A stretch of DNA of 64,000 bases, from NCBI GenBank assembly GCA_905160935.1, contig CAJHZI010000769.1, forward strand, positions 343,501 to 407,500. Direction: 5' to 3'. The DNA comes from Enchytraeus crypticus (Eukaryota > Annelida > Clitellata > Enchytraeida > Enchytraeidae). The notes below the pieces were generated by a model, which was not told the origin of the DNA, did not search any database, and worked only from the letters and a program-made list of their open reading frames with translations. Shown here in pieces: positions 31,800-42,205 of this stretch (positions are counted from its first letter, which is position 1; each line of letters opens with the position of its first letter). The translations under genes were made by a program, and so were the position numbers.

Positions 31800-32000
31800 A
31801 TTGGTTGTAACTCCAGAAAATAAAGGAAATTAAGAGAATAGGTTAGACGCTGGTCTCCTCTACTCGTGTACACTTGATGGAAAAGGTGGGTCTTCAACAG
31901 CTGATAGGAAAGCAAAAGCTGATGTGATTCAAGCGAAGACTTTGAAGGATTGGATGGCAGAGAATTCCAGATCTGCGGAAATTGGTACTAGCTAATCATT
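31800..32000 (+). repeat. Possible retroelement-tail repeat
   Basis: The pattern AAAAGGTGGGTCTTCAACAG ... TTGGATGGCAGAGAATTCCA resembles the non-coding tail sequence next to family C at 20,070-20,340 in layout. Alignment by eye is weak. Confidence 0.3.
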
Positions 32001-32049
32001 AGCATGCTGGAAAGAGCAATAGCTTTTGATGCAATGATGCACGTTGAAT

Positions 32050-32165
32050 TGGTGATAATAATAATAACAGTTACCGTCATCAATGACAACATCGAGCACT
32101 ATTGAGCAAAATCAAGCCGTCGAGCAAAAAGAAGGTTCAAAAACGGCACAAATTCCAAAATCTAG
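32050..32165. repeat. Dispersed repeat, family E
   Basis: ATCAATGACAACATCGAGC, GTCGAGCAAAAAGAAGG, AAATTCCAAAATC; same orientation as the copy at 470. Confidence 0.65.
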
Positions 32166-32382
32166 TAAATCAGTTCAAAGAAATTGAGGTTTAGGCGCTC
32201 GTCGCATTTCAGGTACACTGGATGGACTCGAGATTGCCACCTGCTATTTAGCAAAAGTCGCTTAATAGCACTTTGGATATAACTTAGTTCCGATTTTTAT
32301 AGAGTAATTTAATTTTTATGTGTAATTGAGGTTACTTATGTCAAGAAGGATCTTTCATTAATCAGTATTTAAAATGTCTTAA

Positions 32383-32590
32383 TAGTGTAGGGGGTAACGT
32401 CATGAAGTTTTAAATGACAGATCCTGCGGTGAATTAAACTCTCGTGGGTTCAAATCTCAGCCTAGCTGATCTGAGAGTAAAATCTCGGGCATTCACTGGA
32501 TTAGTTATACGGAAAGTGGACAAGATTGCCTAACGGAATTAACGTGATATTTAAAGTGATAGATATCAACGTAGTTGATCATTTCACTAT
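32383..32590 (+). mobile_element. SINE family B
   Basis: CTTAATAGTGTAGGGGGTAA (A-box region), GTGGGTTCAAATCTC (B box), then GCTGATCTGAGAGTAAAATC; ends near AGTTGATCATTTCAC. Confidence 0.75.
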
Positions 32591-34199
32591 ACACTGTAAT
32601 GCCTGTTTACTTTGTTTATTTGTCAGGAGTTTGAGCGACCTATTTTGTGCAATTTTTCTGATCAGGTCACACTTTTGTTGTAAAATGTGCTGCTGATTGT
32701 ATTAAATGACGGCATTATTCGATACTATTACCCTTAAGCTCGTAACCCATCCAATTTAGAATCTTACTCGATTCTCACCAGTACAGCTAACGGTAATCCT
32801 AGGATACACCTAAATATGAATTTTTTCAATAGTGTAAGATTGAAAAATTTAAACTTGCAAACTACTAATAAAAGCAGATTAGTACAGGTCGATGTTTAAT
32901 GTCTTTTGGAATGTTTACCTTTTTATGTTTACTAAACTATTTCTTTTCATTATATCTCGTCGCTTTACACAACATAATCTAATTTTACATCTAAATCAGC
33001 CAACCTATTTCAACCTAATCTCAAACCTAATTCCTTCATTCACTACTCGAATAGTATTAAATGACTCTACTGTGATTTATTGATGCCATAAATGATTACG
33101 ACCAGGAGAAATGTGTAGTGATTTAATGTCTTACATCATTTCCCTAAATCTTAGCGCTGATTGCACGTGGGTTAAAGGTTGTGATGGGTGTGTACGTTCA
33201 TAAAGTAACTTAACCATTTATTAACTGTTAAGTTGTTAACCGTTTCTTAAAAATAGGTGGCAAGTTAATCATTAGTTAAACAGTACGTAACAAAGTTATT
33301 GATTAGATGTATAGATGGTAGCAACTTAACTGTTATACACAAGGTGAGTAAAATTGATCTTTCCCGTTTAAATTAATTAAAGTTTAAACATTTTGCTTTG
33401 CTTAAAATGAGTCATTCTTGCGTATATATATATGAGTATCTATGCATTTAAGTAATTGTACTACTGTTAAAATGTGGATATTGATGTTGAAAGCTCAATG
33501 GATATAATATTATCAATTCAGTGTCGCTTAACACGCATTATAAATTTATTATGGACATTAACATGATTAAGATCAGATTGTGAGGTAAAATGATCTATCA
33601 AGCAGTATCATAACTGATAGCTAATAGTCTGCAGCCCCCCCCCCCCCCCCCCTTCAGCTGTCTACCCATGAGGCATCATCAATTATTCATTTCTGATATA
33701 CATTATTAACTATGGAATGCTTGAGCAGTTTTCAACTTTAACCCCTCTCCCAACCCCTCTTGCCCTCTAGTTGCCAGGTTTGTTCCCCCACTTGTGTGGC
33801 TCCTGTGTGTATGGTACCCCCTTGAGTTTGATTTTCAGGTACCCTGGAGGATTTTGTGACACAAACCGCTTCATAGCCTATATGGCGATGACGCCACTGA
33901 TTTAGCTATTCTTTTGCAACCAAGATGATATTTCAGCTCTGGACTATAAGATCTATATATCGTATTGCTGTGCATGTTAAAGATTTTACCATCTCACTGA
34001 CTTGCTTGGGGTTTGAACCAATGGCAGCTCACTGTCTTCAGAATTAGTCAGTAATGTAATGAATAAGAATATGACAGAATAATAATAATAATAATAAGAT
34101 GATGATAAGATAATGATAAGCGCTTGTCTCCGCGGCAGAAGCCGCTTGGACAAGCGCTTTACAGGTCTCGATCCTTCCATGCTCTCCTCAATGCACTGA
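32591..34199. other. Intergenic stretch, no gene recognised
   Basis: AT-rich with a C homopolymer of about 18 bases at 33,635. A (TAA)n patch lies near 34,080. GCGCTTGTCTCCGCGGCAG and GAAGCCGCTTGGACAAGCGC near 34,120-34,160 form a GC-rich stem-like inverted repeat (GCGCTTGTC with GACAAGCGC). Confidence 0.45.
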
Positions 34200-35045
34200 T
34201 GTAGAGGTAGCCAGAGTGCAAGGCATTTGGTCTGCTCTATCCTTATCGGAAGCGCCTATTGGAATGGTGTCTAAGTCCATGAAGGCTTGGGACTCCAAAA
34301 TCTCTGGCATTGCGCACTCGGAACTCCTCGCAAAGGCGTTAATTCCACAAGAAGAGGCCCGGCTGCTTGCTGTTTCTACTCTTCATAGTGGTGACTGGTT
34401 GAAAGCCTTGCCTTTATCTTCTTGTGGCCTCCGCTTGGATGACGAGGCAGTGAGAGTTGCTGTTGGTCTTCAGCTGGGCTCTACTCTTTGTGAGCCACAC
34501 AACTGTGTCTGCGGAGCATCAGTCAATGCTCTGGGCACTCACGGCCTTTCGTGCATGTGGAGCGCTGGCAGAATCGGCGGACACCAGTATCTGAATGATC
34601 TGGTATGGCATGCTCGAACTCGCGCATATATTCCGGCCATAAAAGAGCCCCAGGGATTGAGCCGCTTGGATGGGAAGTGACCGGACGGTGTATCTCAAAT
34701 TCCTTGGGCAGAAGGCAAGTGCTTCAGCTGGGATGTCACTGTGACAGACACATTCTCAGCAAGCAATCTCAGCCTTTCATGCTCTGCTGCTGGCTCAGCT
34801 GCTGAAGCTGCTGCCAATAGGAAGACACTTAAATATGCCGCAGTCTCTAGCAGCTACATCTTCCTGCCAATTGCTTTTGAGACATTGGGCCCCATCAGCT
34901 CTGCGGCGTCGGACTTCATTAACGAAAATAGGCAGGAGAACCCATGCCATTTCAGGTGACCTACGGGAAAAAGCCTTTCTATGGCAGCGCCTATCTATAG
35001 CACTCCAGCGTTTTAATGCTGTATGCATTTGTGGCGAGAGAGAGA
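34200..35045 (+). pseudogene. Broken non-LTR retroelement ORF C-terminal region
   Basis: An open frame (34,216-34,680) holds LALPLSSCGLRLDDEAVRVA-like sequence (here KALPLSSCGLRLDD), a His/Cys region CEPHNCVCGA, GTHGLSC and HQYLNDLVWHARTRAYIPA. After one stop it continues PDGVSQIPW, WDVTVTDTFSASNLSLS, and SYIFLPIAFETLGPISSAA. A one-base shift near 34,925 precedes a last piece with LQRFNAVC. This order is the C-terminus of a common animal retroelement polyprotein (after the reverse transcriptase). The stop lies where the family usually has Arg, consistent with CGA to TGA decay. Confidence 0.7.
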
Positions 35046-35229
35046 GAGAGAAATATGTTTTATTATTACACGAAGTTTCACAAAATTCACAGAGTAATCA
35101 CATCAGTGAACGGTTGACAAAAAAAAAAATTAAATAAGCGTTATCAGAACCTTAATCATAGGTGCAATACATCCTGTAAGTGCAAAATAAAACAACAACA
35201 AAAAAATTTGCATAAGAAATAAGTAAATA

Positions 35230-35395
35230 AGAAATAAGAAATGGCGCATTGGCGAATGTGGCCTCCCAGAGCGTAGAGGAACTATTTTAAATATTTTTCA
35301 TCTTTTTTTAAATTAAGTAAAGTCTCTCTTTTATCTTATATTTTAGCCCAGGGCCTTATACAGCCCAGGGCAATTAAAAAAATAATAATAATACT
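35230..35395 (+). repeat. Dispersed repeat, family G
   Basis: Shares AATGNGGCNTCCCAGAGNGT, AGAGGAA.TATTTTAA, CTTTTATCTTAT and AGCCC.GTGC with 50,545-50,700. A looser relative is at 61,140. All three end in (ATA)n. Confidence 0.6.
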
Positions 35396-35624
35396 GGAAT
35401 ATAACTGAAGGTAAGGACTTATTTGTATCTTCTATCTATTGTTACATCAGTTATAGTAAATATGTTTAAATAAGCAGATATGTCTAAATGTTAAACCTAC
35501 TCCACATTTTAAGTGTGACTACCTCTCACAGGTGTACTTTACAGTCGGTAAATTACTTAATGTCAAATATAGCAAGAATTATTACTATATATAAATGATA
35601 AAAATGTATGTATATCATCATATC

Positions 35625-35775
35625 TGGAACAGAGTTTAATTTTGCACCATTTGATGAACCTTTTGATTTGTAGCTCATCGGTTTGGCTTTGGCTTCATAG
35701 TGTTCAGTGTTATCACGGATGATAAGACCCCTCTGATTATATATATAGTTACTCTGAATTAGCAGTTCTAATAAA
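35625..35775. repeat. Dispersed repeat, family E (inverted)
   Basis: TTTTGCACCATTTGATGAAC, TAGCTCATCGGTTTGGCTTT, TAGTGTTCAGTGTTATCAC. Ends about 70 bp before the transporter start codon, so it forms part of its immediate upstream sequence. Confidence 0.55.
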
Positions 35776-35844
35776 TAATTTAAAATCCTGACGTACTTAT
35801 TTTTGCTGTTTGTTGTATCTGTCAGACAACATCAAGCACTAATC

Positions 35845-38800
35845 ATGTCTGAGGGTAACGAGAGCTTTGGAGTGATCGACTACATAATATTTTCTCTCGT
35901 CCTCCTCACGAGTTTGGCTATCGGCATCTACCATGCCGTCAGCGGAGGAAAGCAACGGACAACGAAAGAGTACCTGATGGCTAACCGCCGGCTCTCTACT
36001 CTACCAGTGGCTCTGTCGATCCTCGTGTCGTTTGTCAGTGGTATCCTAGTCCTAGGTGAGTTGTTGATCTACTCTACGTAGATCACTAGCAGAAGTTTTT
36101 ATTCGACGAGTATAGCAAGACGTAGAAGCGTTGTGGTTTGAAAAACATTTGTTAATCAGCTTGTTGTCTTTAGGTATTTGCATTATGAAACGTTGATAGA
36201 AACTTTTACTTTTTTGTACTATTTCTGAAATGTGCGCTCTTTGCGTCACATCTGTTGATGGGAAGGATTTTATTGTGTGCCTCTCCAACGTATCATAGTT
36301 TATTCTCGTAAACCACTAACATTTTCAGGCCTATACGGTTAGGGTTAGGAATAAACGCGCAATGAATAAACAGATGTATCTGGAAAACAATGTCAAGCAC
36401 TAAGTGCTACTCTTTGGGCAAGTTTAGAGCTTGGCTTGGTCTTCATAGTGCTAAATATTGTGCTGGATGTACAACAGAATTCTGAAAATGTTAAGAGTTT
36501 TGTTGTGATAAGAATGCCATCTTAGACGCACACATTCGTACAGAGCTGATGATCTGTTAGACTACCATAGTGCTTTATATTACTTTGGACTGAATTTCTG
36601 GATTTTGGAATTTGCACCATTTTTGGACCTTCTTTTTTTGCTCGCCGGCTTGATTTTGTCTCAACAGTGTTCGATGTTGTCATTGATGACTGTAGCACTC
36701 TAATTGTTGTTATTGTTATTATTATTATTATTACATTGTTGTTGTAAAATGTTCATAGTTGTTTATATTGCCATACTGCTGTAGTAGGATATTCATAATG
36801 CTTGATGTTGTCATGTTATATAGGCCCGTCTGCAGAGATGTACTCGTGCAACACACATCCTATGATAAAGAGTGGTGGTCTATTGCCTCTAATGTTCTTA
36901 GTGCCTATTCTTGATTATTTATTTTATTTTTATTTATTTATGTATTTTATTTATTTTTTAATTCTTGATTTAGTGCATATTCTTGATTAATAGTGCTTGA
37001 TGTTGTCATGTTACAGGCACTCGGCTGATGATGAGGCTAGTGCCTCTAATTCTTAGTGCTCGATGTTGTCTTGTTACAGGCACACCCGCAGAGATGTACA
37101 CGCGCGGTACACAGCTGATGATGCGGCTGGTCGGCTACTGTCTCGCTTGTTTTCTCTCCAGTCGTCTTCTTGTTCCGCTCTTCTTCTCTCTCCGCGTCAC
37201 GAGCTCGTTCGAGTACCTAGAGCGTCGCTACCAGTCCCAGGCCGTCAAGCTCATAGGCACCGTAGGCATGCTCGTAGGCAACGTCTTCTACATGGGTCTA
37301 GTCGTCTTCACGCCGGCCGTGGCTCTTGAGGCGGTGACAGGTTTTCCGCTGTGGGCTTCTATAGGAGCCACAGCGGTAGTGGCAACACTGTATACAGCAG
37401 TGGGTGGACTGAAGGCGGTGATATGGACAGATGTATTCCAGGCAGGGGTGATTGTAGTGGGGATGATTGCTATTGTGGGCGTGGGCATGTATAAAGTGGG
37501 CGGCCCTGTCAGAGTGTGGGAGCTGAACGATCGATACGATAGGATCGTGTTCTTCGACTTCAACCCGGACCCAACAGTGAGACTCTCGTTCTGGTCTGCT
37601 GTGTTCGGTGGGCTGTTTTCTACACTGACAATATTTGGCGTGGGACAGACCAGTGTACAGAGATACTGCGCCCTGCCCACTCTGGCACAGGCTCAAAACT
37701 CTGTCTACCTCAACATTCCATTCCTCATCGTCGTGAACGCTCTAGCGGCGAGCGTGGGGCTCGTAATGTTTGCATACTACGCTGATCTCGGGTGTGACCC
37801 GCTCTCTGACGGAGAGATCAGGAACTCCAATCAGCTACTGCCGTTCTTCGTTATCAAAGTCCTGAGGGACGCTCCTGGTGTCCCTGGAGCCTTCCTAGCC
37901 GTTCTGTTCAGCGGAGCGCTCAGTTCTATGTCCAGTTCTCTCAACTCTGCCGCTGCTGTCACGTGGCAGGATATCCTACGATATCTCTTCAGAGGTCGCG
38001 AGGTCAAGGAATCTCTGAAGGTTCTTATTTCTAAGCTCACAGTTCTTGTCTACGGCACTCTCACGATATTTGTAGCTCTGTGCACTAAGTACCTGGGAAT
38101 GCATGTCCTTCAGGCTTCTATGAGCTTCACTGGAGCCACAATGGGTCCAACCCTGGGCATGTTTCTGCTCGGTGCTCTGAGCAGGAGGGCCAATGCTAAG
38201 GGAGCCGTGGTCGGGTGTGTCGTATCGGCCGTGTTCTCTATGTGGCTGGCAATAGGTACCTTCATCGTGTGGCCTCATAGACAGACACTCCCCGCCCCCA
38301 CACATAACTGCTCTAGTCGTCTAAACTCTTCTCTCATCAGCGCTACAACAGAGAGCACTACATTGGCCAGTCCAGAGTCAAAGGGTCTGAACAAGTTGTA
38401 CGAGATATCGTTCCTGTGGTACAGTTTCATCGGCTGCTCCATCACAATGATCGTTGGCTACGTCGTCAGTCTGGCCACGAGGTCTCCCTCTGATCCCAAA
38501 CCCGACGATGATCTCATCATATCTCTGCGACAACAGCTCTGTTGTTGTTGCTTTCCCGCAGGGTTCAAGGCGTATCAGCACGGAATGAACACTATAGTGC
38601 CAGAGAGCAAGGATGATCAGAGCAGTGCTCCTCTTGCTGTAGACACGACTCACTGCAAGCTGCTGAGTGTTAGTACAGTGAATGAGGGTAAATCAGCGAG
38701 TGAAACATTGAGTCATGATAAATCATTGAGTGATGGTAAATCATTGAGTGATGAAAAATTATTTAGTGATGGTAAATCGTTGAGTGGTAGTAAAGCATCA

Positions 38801-39058
38801 AGTGATAGTAAATCTTCGAGTAAATCATTGATTAGTGGTAAATCATTGAGTGATGGTAAATCATTGAGTGATGGTAAATCATCAAGTGATGGTAAATCAT
38901 TGAGTGATGGTAAATCATCAAGTGATGGTAAATCATTGAGTGATGGTAAATCATCAAGTGATGGTAAATCTTTGAGTAAATCATTGAATAATGGTAAATC
39001 AGAGATTGGTGGTAAATCATCGAGTGAGGTAAGAGAGATACTAACAGAAAAACTATAA
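35845..39058 (+). CDS. SLC5-family sodium/solute symporter (SLC5A6/A8/A12-like), two coding exons
   Basis: Exons 35845-36055 and 37080-39058 join in phase to 729 residues. The family couples Na+ import to uptake of small carboxylates or vitamins at the plasma membrane; the substrate cannot be read from sequence. Seen: N-terminal DYIIFSLVLLTSLAIGIYHA and QRTTKEYLMANRRL (TM1 region), GTPAEMYTRGTQ, SSFEYLERRY, TAVGGLKAVIWTDVFQ, then SGALSSMSSSLNSAA near residues 347-361, the Ser-rich TM8 segment that forms the Na2 site in this fold. A Cys cluster (QLCCCCF) and a Ser/Asp/Gly/Lys repeat tail (about 608-718) follow. The family is usually ~600-640 residues; the excess is the tail. The start is the first ATG (MSEGNES); CTGTCAG just upstream could be an acceptor of a 5' UTR intron. 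Almost all of the protein in one exon is unusual for animals. Confidence 0.9.
36585..36740. repeat. Dispersed repeat, family E (inverted), in the transporter intron
   Basis: GGATTTTGGAATTTGCACCA, TTTGCTCGCCGGCTTGATTT, GTGTTCGATGTTGTCATTGA, then (TTA)n. A shorter related piece is near 36,400-36,470. Confidence 0.6.
36795..37130 (+). repeat. Exon-edge copies before SLC5 exon 2 (two decoys plus the real start)
   Basis: GCTTGATGTTGTCATGTTA followed by an AG and exon-2-like sequence occurs three times, with exon-like starts at 36,824, 37,017 and the real 37,080. The first decoy reads in phase GPSAEMYSCNTHPMIK, against GTPAEMYTRGTQLMMR in the real exon. The second reads GTRLMMRLV, missing the middle, then runs on as CTCTAATTCTTAGTGCTCGA into the next unit. 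CTCTAATNTTCTTAGTGC also ends the first unit, so the copied block includes intron sequence. Confidence 0.85.
38690..39020 (+). repeat. In-frame 18-bp minisatellite coding the SLC5 tail
   Basis: About 18 units of the form (A/T)(C)(A/G)AGTGATGGTAAATCA encode S-L-S-D-G-K or S-S-S-D-G-K. Units at the start and end are diverged (HDK, GSK, NNGK, IGGK), while those in the centre are near-identical, the usual pattern of central homogenisation. Length is always a multiple of three. The tail is predicted cytoplasmic, hydrophilic and disordered, with many Ser that could be phosphorylated. Confidence 0.9.
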
Positions 39059-39432
39059 CACTGTGATACGCTTAAATGTTGTTGTTATATGATTTCTCAT
39101 ATGATTGATCTTTATTGTCATATATTTGCTTTGATATTGTTTTTGGTGAGTGGTAAAACTAAGGCAAGTTCTTCACCACAGAAGTCATAATCACTTTAAG
39201 TAATTGAATTATTTGTTGCAGATAGCAAATTGTGATAGCTCAAATTCTGAATACTATGATCATCGTCACAATTTACATTTCTTTTACTTTTTAACCAAGG
39301 AGTTACCTTCCAAATCGGTGTAAAAATTGATTGGTTAGTCCACTAGTTTATGAACAGTTACGATAGTGTGGGTCCATCAGCTATCGTTTCTATTGTGGTT
39401 TTTTACTAGGTACTGATTTTTTATGTAATGGG

Positions 39433-39475
<43 letters not shown>

Positions 39476-39880
39476 CCTCAGAAAATTAACTGAAGCCATC
39501 TCGTGATTCGAGTTAGTCGTTGATTAATGCATAATGTTGTTTGTATACTTTCATTCCTCGTTAGTGTCTGCTCATTCAGGTATATTCTACGCAAAGAATA
39601 CAAATTATTTAAGTTATTGTTTGTACGTCAGTCTGGCCCTATGAAGTATACTAATGCAAGAATCCCTCTCTATCTTTCTCTATTGCACCTCAGTTAGGAT
39701 TCCATTAGTGCTACGGTAGTAAATATAACGTAGCATTAAGGAGTTCTTAACTGATATTTAATGGGATATTTATTAAGACTGTAGTTATGATTATGTCCCC
39801 CTCTTCGTGATTGATGTTTATTTTAGTCTCCTTACTTACATTCTTAATCAAGCATCCTGTGCTTTTTGACCCAGTTGAGT
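39059..39880. other. 3' flank of the transporter
   Basis: AT-rich. A (TA)n tract at about 39,435-39,470. No clear AATAAA signal within the first few hundred bases. Confidence 0.4.
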
Positions 39881-39881
39881 G

Positions 39882-40012
39882 GAGCCAGTGGCAATGTTGG
39901 GAACATATCCTAATATCAGATGTGGATGTATGGGTTCAAATTCTGGGCTCACCCGCTACTGTAGTATCGCTTTCGAGAAATGAAGCTGACGTTAAAATTA
40001 TCTTTACAGCTT
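39882..40012 (+). mobile_element. SINE family A, diverged
   Basis: GGAGCCAGTGGCAATGTTGG, GGGTTCAAATTCTGGGCTC and GCTGACGTTAAAATTATC preserve the family layout. Confidence 0.7.
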
Positions 40013-40429
40013 TTACTGTATGCTATTCTGTTATGATATACTTAATGAAATGAAAGAGCTAGGATTAGGTTAATAAAATACACTGTAGTGATGAACTGCA
40101 ATCTATATCTCCGCCAAAGGTCATATCGAAGATGTAACAAGTATATTTAATATAATGTAAAGTGTTTTTTATAAGCCGGTGTACATATAATCAAACGTGT
40201 TTGAATCTATTCCAGATGTAGAAGTTCTCTACTTTTTAGTCTTGTGTATTGTTTTGCGTATCTGTTCTCGTGCGTTATGTGTTATTTCTACTGGTAAATT
40301 TAAGTAGCTTAATTTCGTAGCCTTATTCATTCTGTAGTACTCTCTATCAGTGCAAATCTTATGCCTGCTCAAAAACATTGCGTTAATGAATAAATAATGA
40401 TATTGCTAGTAATACCTAATGGTAATAAT

Positions 40430-40530
40430 TAATTAAAAAATAATAATATACATGTATTAGATTTAACATTCATTTTTCATCCAGGGATGATGTAAGGGAC
40501 GTCCCCGCCGTACATATCACTACATAAAAA
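40430..40530 (+). repeat. Family D element fragment
   Basis: AATAATA, then TTTTTCATCCAGGGATGATG, AGGGACGTCCCCGCC, ATCACTACA; truncated by the inverted repeat that follows. Confidence 0.55.
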
Positions 40531-40544
40531 ATAATGATAGAGTA

Positions 40545-40950
40545 GAGAAAAAATTTCATAACATTACATACATAATACATATCATTACATACATAATACA
40601 TATCATTACATACATAATACATATCATTACATAGCGTAGCATGTACTCACAGTGCCTGCCTCACAGTGCCTATCTTACAGTGCATCAAAACAGTGCACTG
40701 TGAGACAGCACTGTGATGCAGGCATTGTGGGACTACACTGTTTTGAGGCACTGTGAGGCAGGCACTCTGAGTACTATATAATATGCTATGATATGTATTA
40801 TGTATGTAATGTTATGTATGTAATGTTATGTATTATATATGTAATGCTATGTATTATGTATGTAATGCTATATATTATATATGTAGTGCTGTGTATTTTA
40901 TATGTAATGCTATGTATTATGTATGTAATGCTGTGCATTATGTATGTGAA
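40545..40950. repeat. Large imperfect inverted repeat, about 0.4 kb
   Basis: Left half: TACATAATACATATCATTACA repeats (given here only as a 20-21 base unit), then GTACTCACAGTGCCTGCCTC. Right half: GAGGCAGGCACTCTGAGTAC, then ATGTATTATGTATGTAATG repeats. The halves are reverse complements with scattered differences around a centre near 40,715. Further CACTGTG/CACAGTG dyads lie inside. It could be a fold-back element or MITE; target-site duplications were not resolved. Confidence 0.75.
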
Positions 40951-41479
40951 CGCTTAGTTAAAAGTTTGAGTCGTTTGTATAGCTGTGATCACACGAGCAT
41001 AGACAAGCATCTGATGTCTCCTGACTCAGTCAATATGTCATTTGAATGGGTTAGAGTTGCTCGTACATGTAAATATTGTTTTATAATTTGATATATTTTC
41101 TCGTCCAGTGAATAACTTTGTTGTGTATAGTTTGTTAGAGTAGCTGGTTGAACAGAAATCTCTTGTTTTTGTCTCAAGATGTTGACAAGACCAACAGCAA
41201 TACTGCATAATAGATGACTAAGATATGTTTAAGGAAGGTTCTGGTACACTACCTCAGATACCATATTTTTCCTTGCTACACTAAGGGGTGGTGAAGGCAT
41301 CAGTGCTATTGGATTAATGCAATTGCAGTTCAACAGGAATGTGTATCTTGGACCTGATGTCTGTATATTGCACTTTAAATTAAGACAGCATAACGATTAT
41401 ATAGGCTTCAAGAGATGCCTTATAGTTGATGTAGTTATCGTTTTATTGTTGCCATGGCGATAAGATTAGTAATCATCTT

Positions 41480-41612
41480 GGCTGGAGCCAGTGGCGATGT
41501 CGGTAAGATACTCGACCTCGTATCAGTATGTGCAGGGTTCAAATCCGGGGCTCTCCCGTCACTGACATCGCTTTCGAGTGAGGAAACTGATGTTAACCTT
41601 AGCTTTACCAGC
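41480..41612 (+). mobile_element. SINE family A
   Basis: Full-length copy ending CTTTACCAGCTT. The next bases, GTTAACCTTAGCT, repeat part of its tail. Confidence 0.8.
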
Positions 41613-41624
41613 TTGTTAACCTTA

Positions 41625-41870
41625 GCTCTCTCTCTCTCAGTGCATTGCCTACTGGCAGGTCCATGGTATATAACGCCTCCACTCTTCTCTGTCTTCCGCC
41701 TTCCTCTTCATTTCCACATATGAGTGGGTCTTTAAAATCATCTAACATACCTATTCTCGGCCTGCCCCTGCCCCTTTTCCTTCCATTCTACCTTCTATGA
41801 CCTCCTTTAATAGACCTTCCCATATTAAAGGAGGTCATAGAAGGTAGAATACCTTAGCTTTACCAGTTTT
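41625..41870 (+). repeat. Family F element ending in a 28-bp perfect fold-back
   Basis: CAGTGCATTGCCTACTGGCA and CATATGAGTGGGTC identify the family. Bases 41,785-41,812 and 41,823-41,850 are perfect inverted repeats (arm starts ATTCTACCTTCTATGACC) around a 10-base loop. After the fold-back the sequence resumes with CCTTAGCTTTACCAG, a SINE A tail. Confidence 0.8.
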
Positions 41871-42084
41871 ACGTCACTTAATAGTTCGTGAAACAATAAA
41901 TCATGTACATTCAGTCTCCCCCCAAGCATGAGAGAGTAGATGCTTGGATATACAGGACTAACACACGCAAGACTAACCAACGAAGTGATAAATATCATCA
42001 TGGATGACCATTCAATACCTATGTATGTTGCTTATTAAGTACTTTTTATGACAACGCATAAGTTTCGATTCCAAATTAGACTGA

Positions 42085-42205
42085 GGCATTAGCATGTTGG
42101 TAAGTTGTTTGACTGTTAATCAACCGGTACAGGATATAAATCCTTTGTCCATTGCTCAACCGTCGCTGATGTGCTTTTAACATGAACTGACGTTAAACTT
42201 GGCTT
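42085..42205 (+). mobile_element. Highly diverged SINE family A relative
   Basis: ATTAGCATGTTGGTAAG, TATAAATCC, ACCGTCGCTGATGTGC and GAACTGACGTTAAACTTGGC keep the order and spacing of family A. Probably an old copy or sister subfamily. Confidence 0.5.

Noticed and set aside
34741..35137. Separate small genes within the broken retroelement
   Set aside because: They are successive frames of one decayed LINE C-terminal region interrupted by a stop and a one-base shift.
35803..35844. Earlier start for the transporter at 35,803
   Set aside because: That codon is TTG, not ATG; the first ATG in frame is 35,845 and gives a family-like N-terminus.
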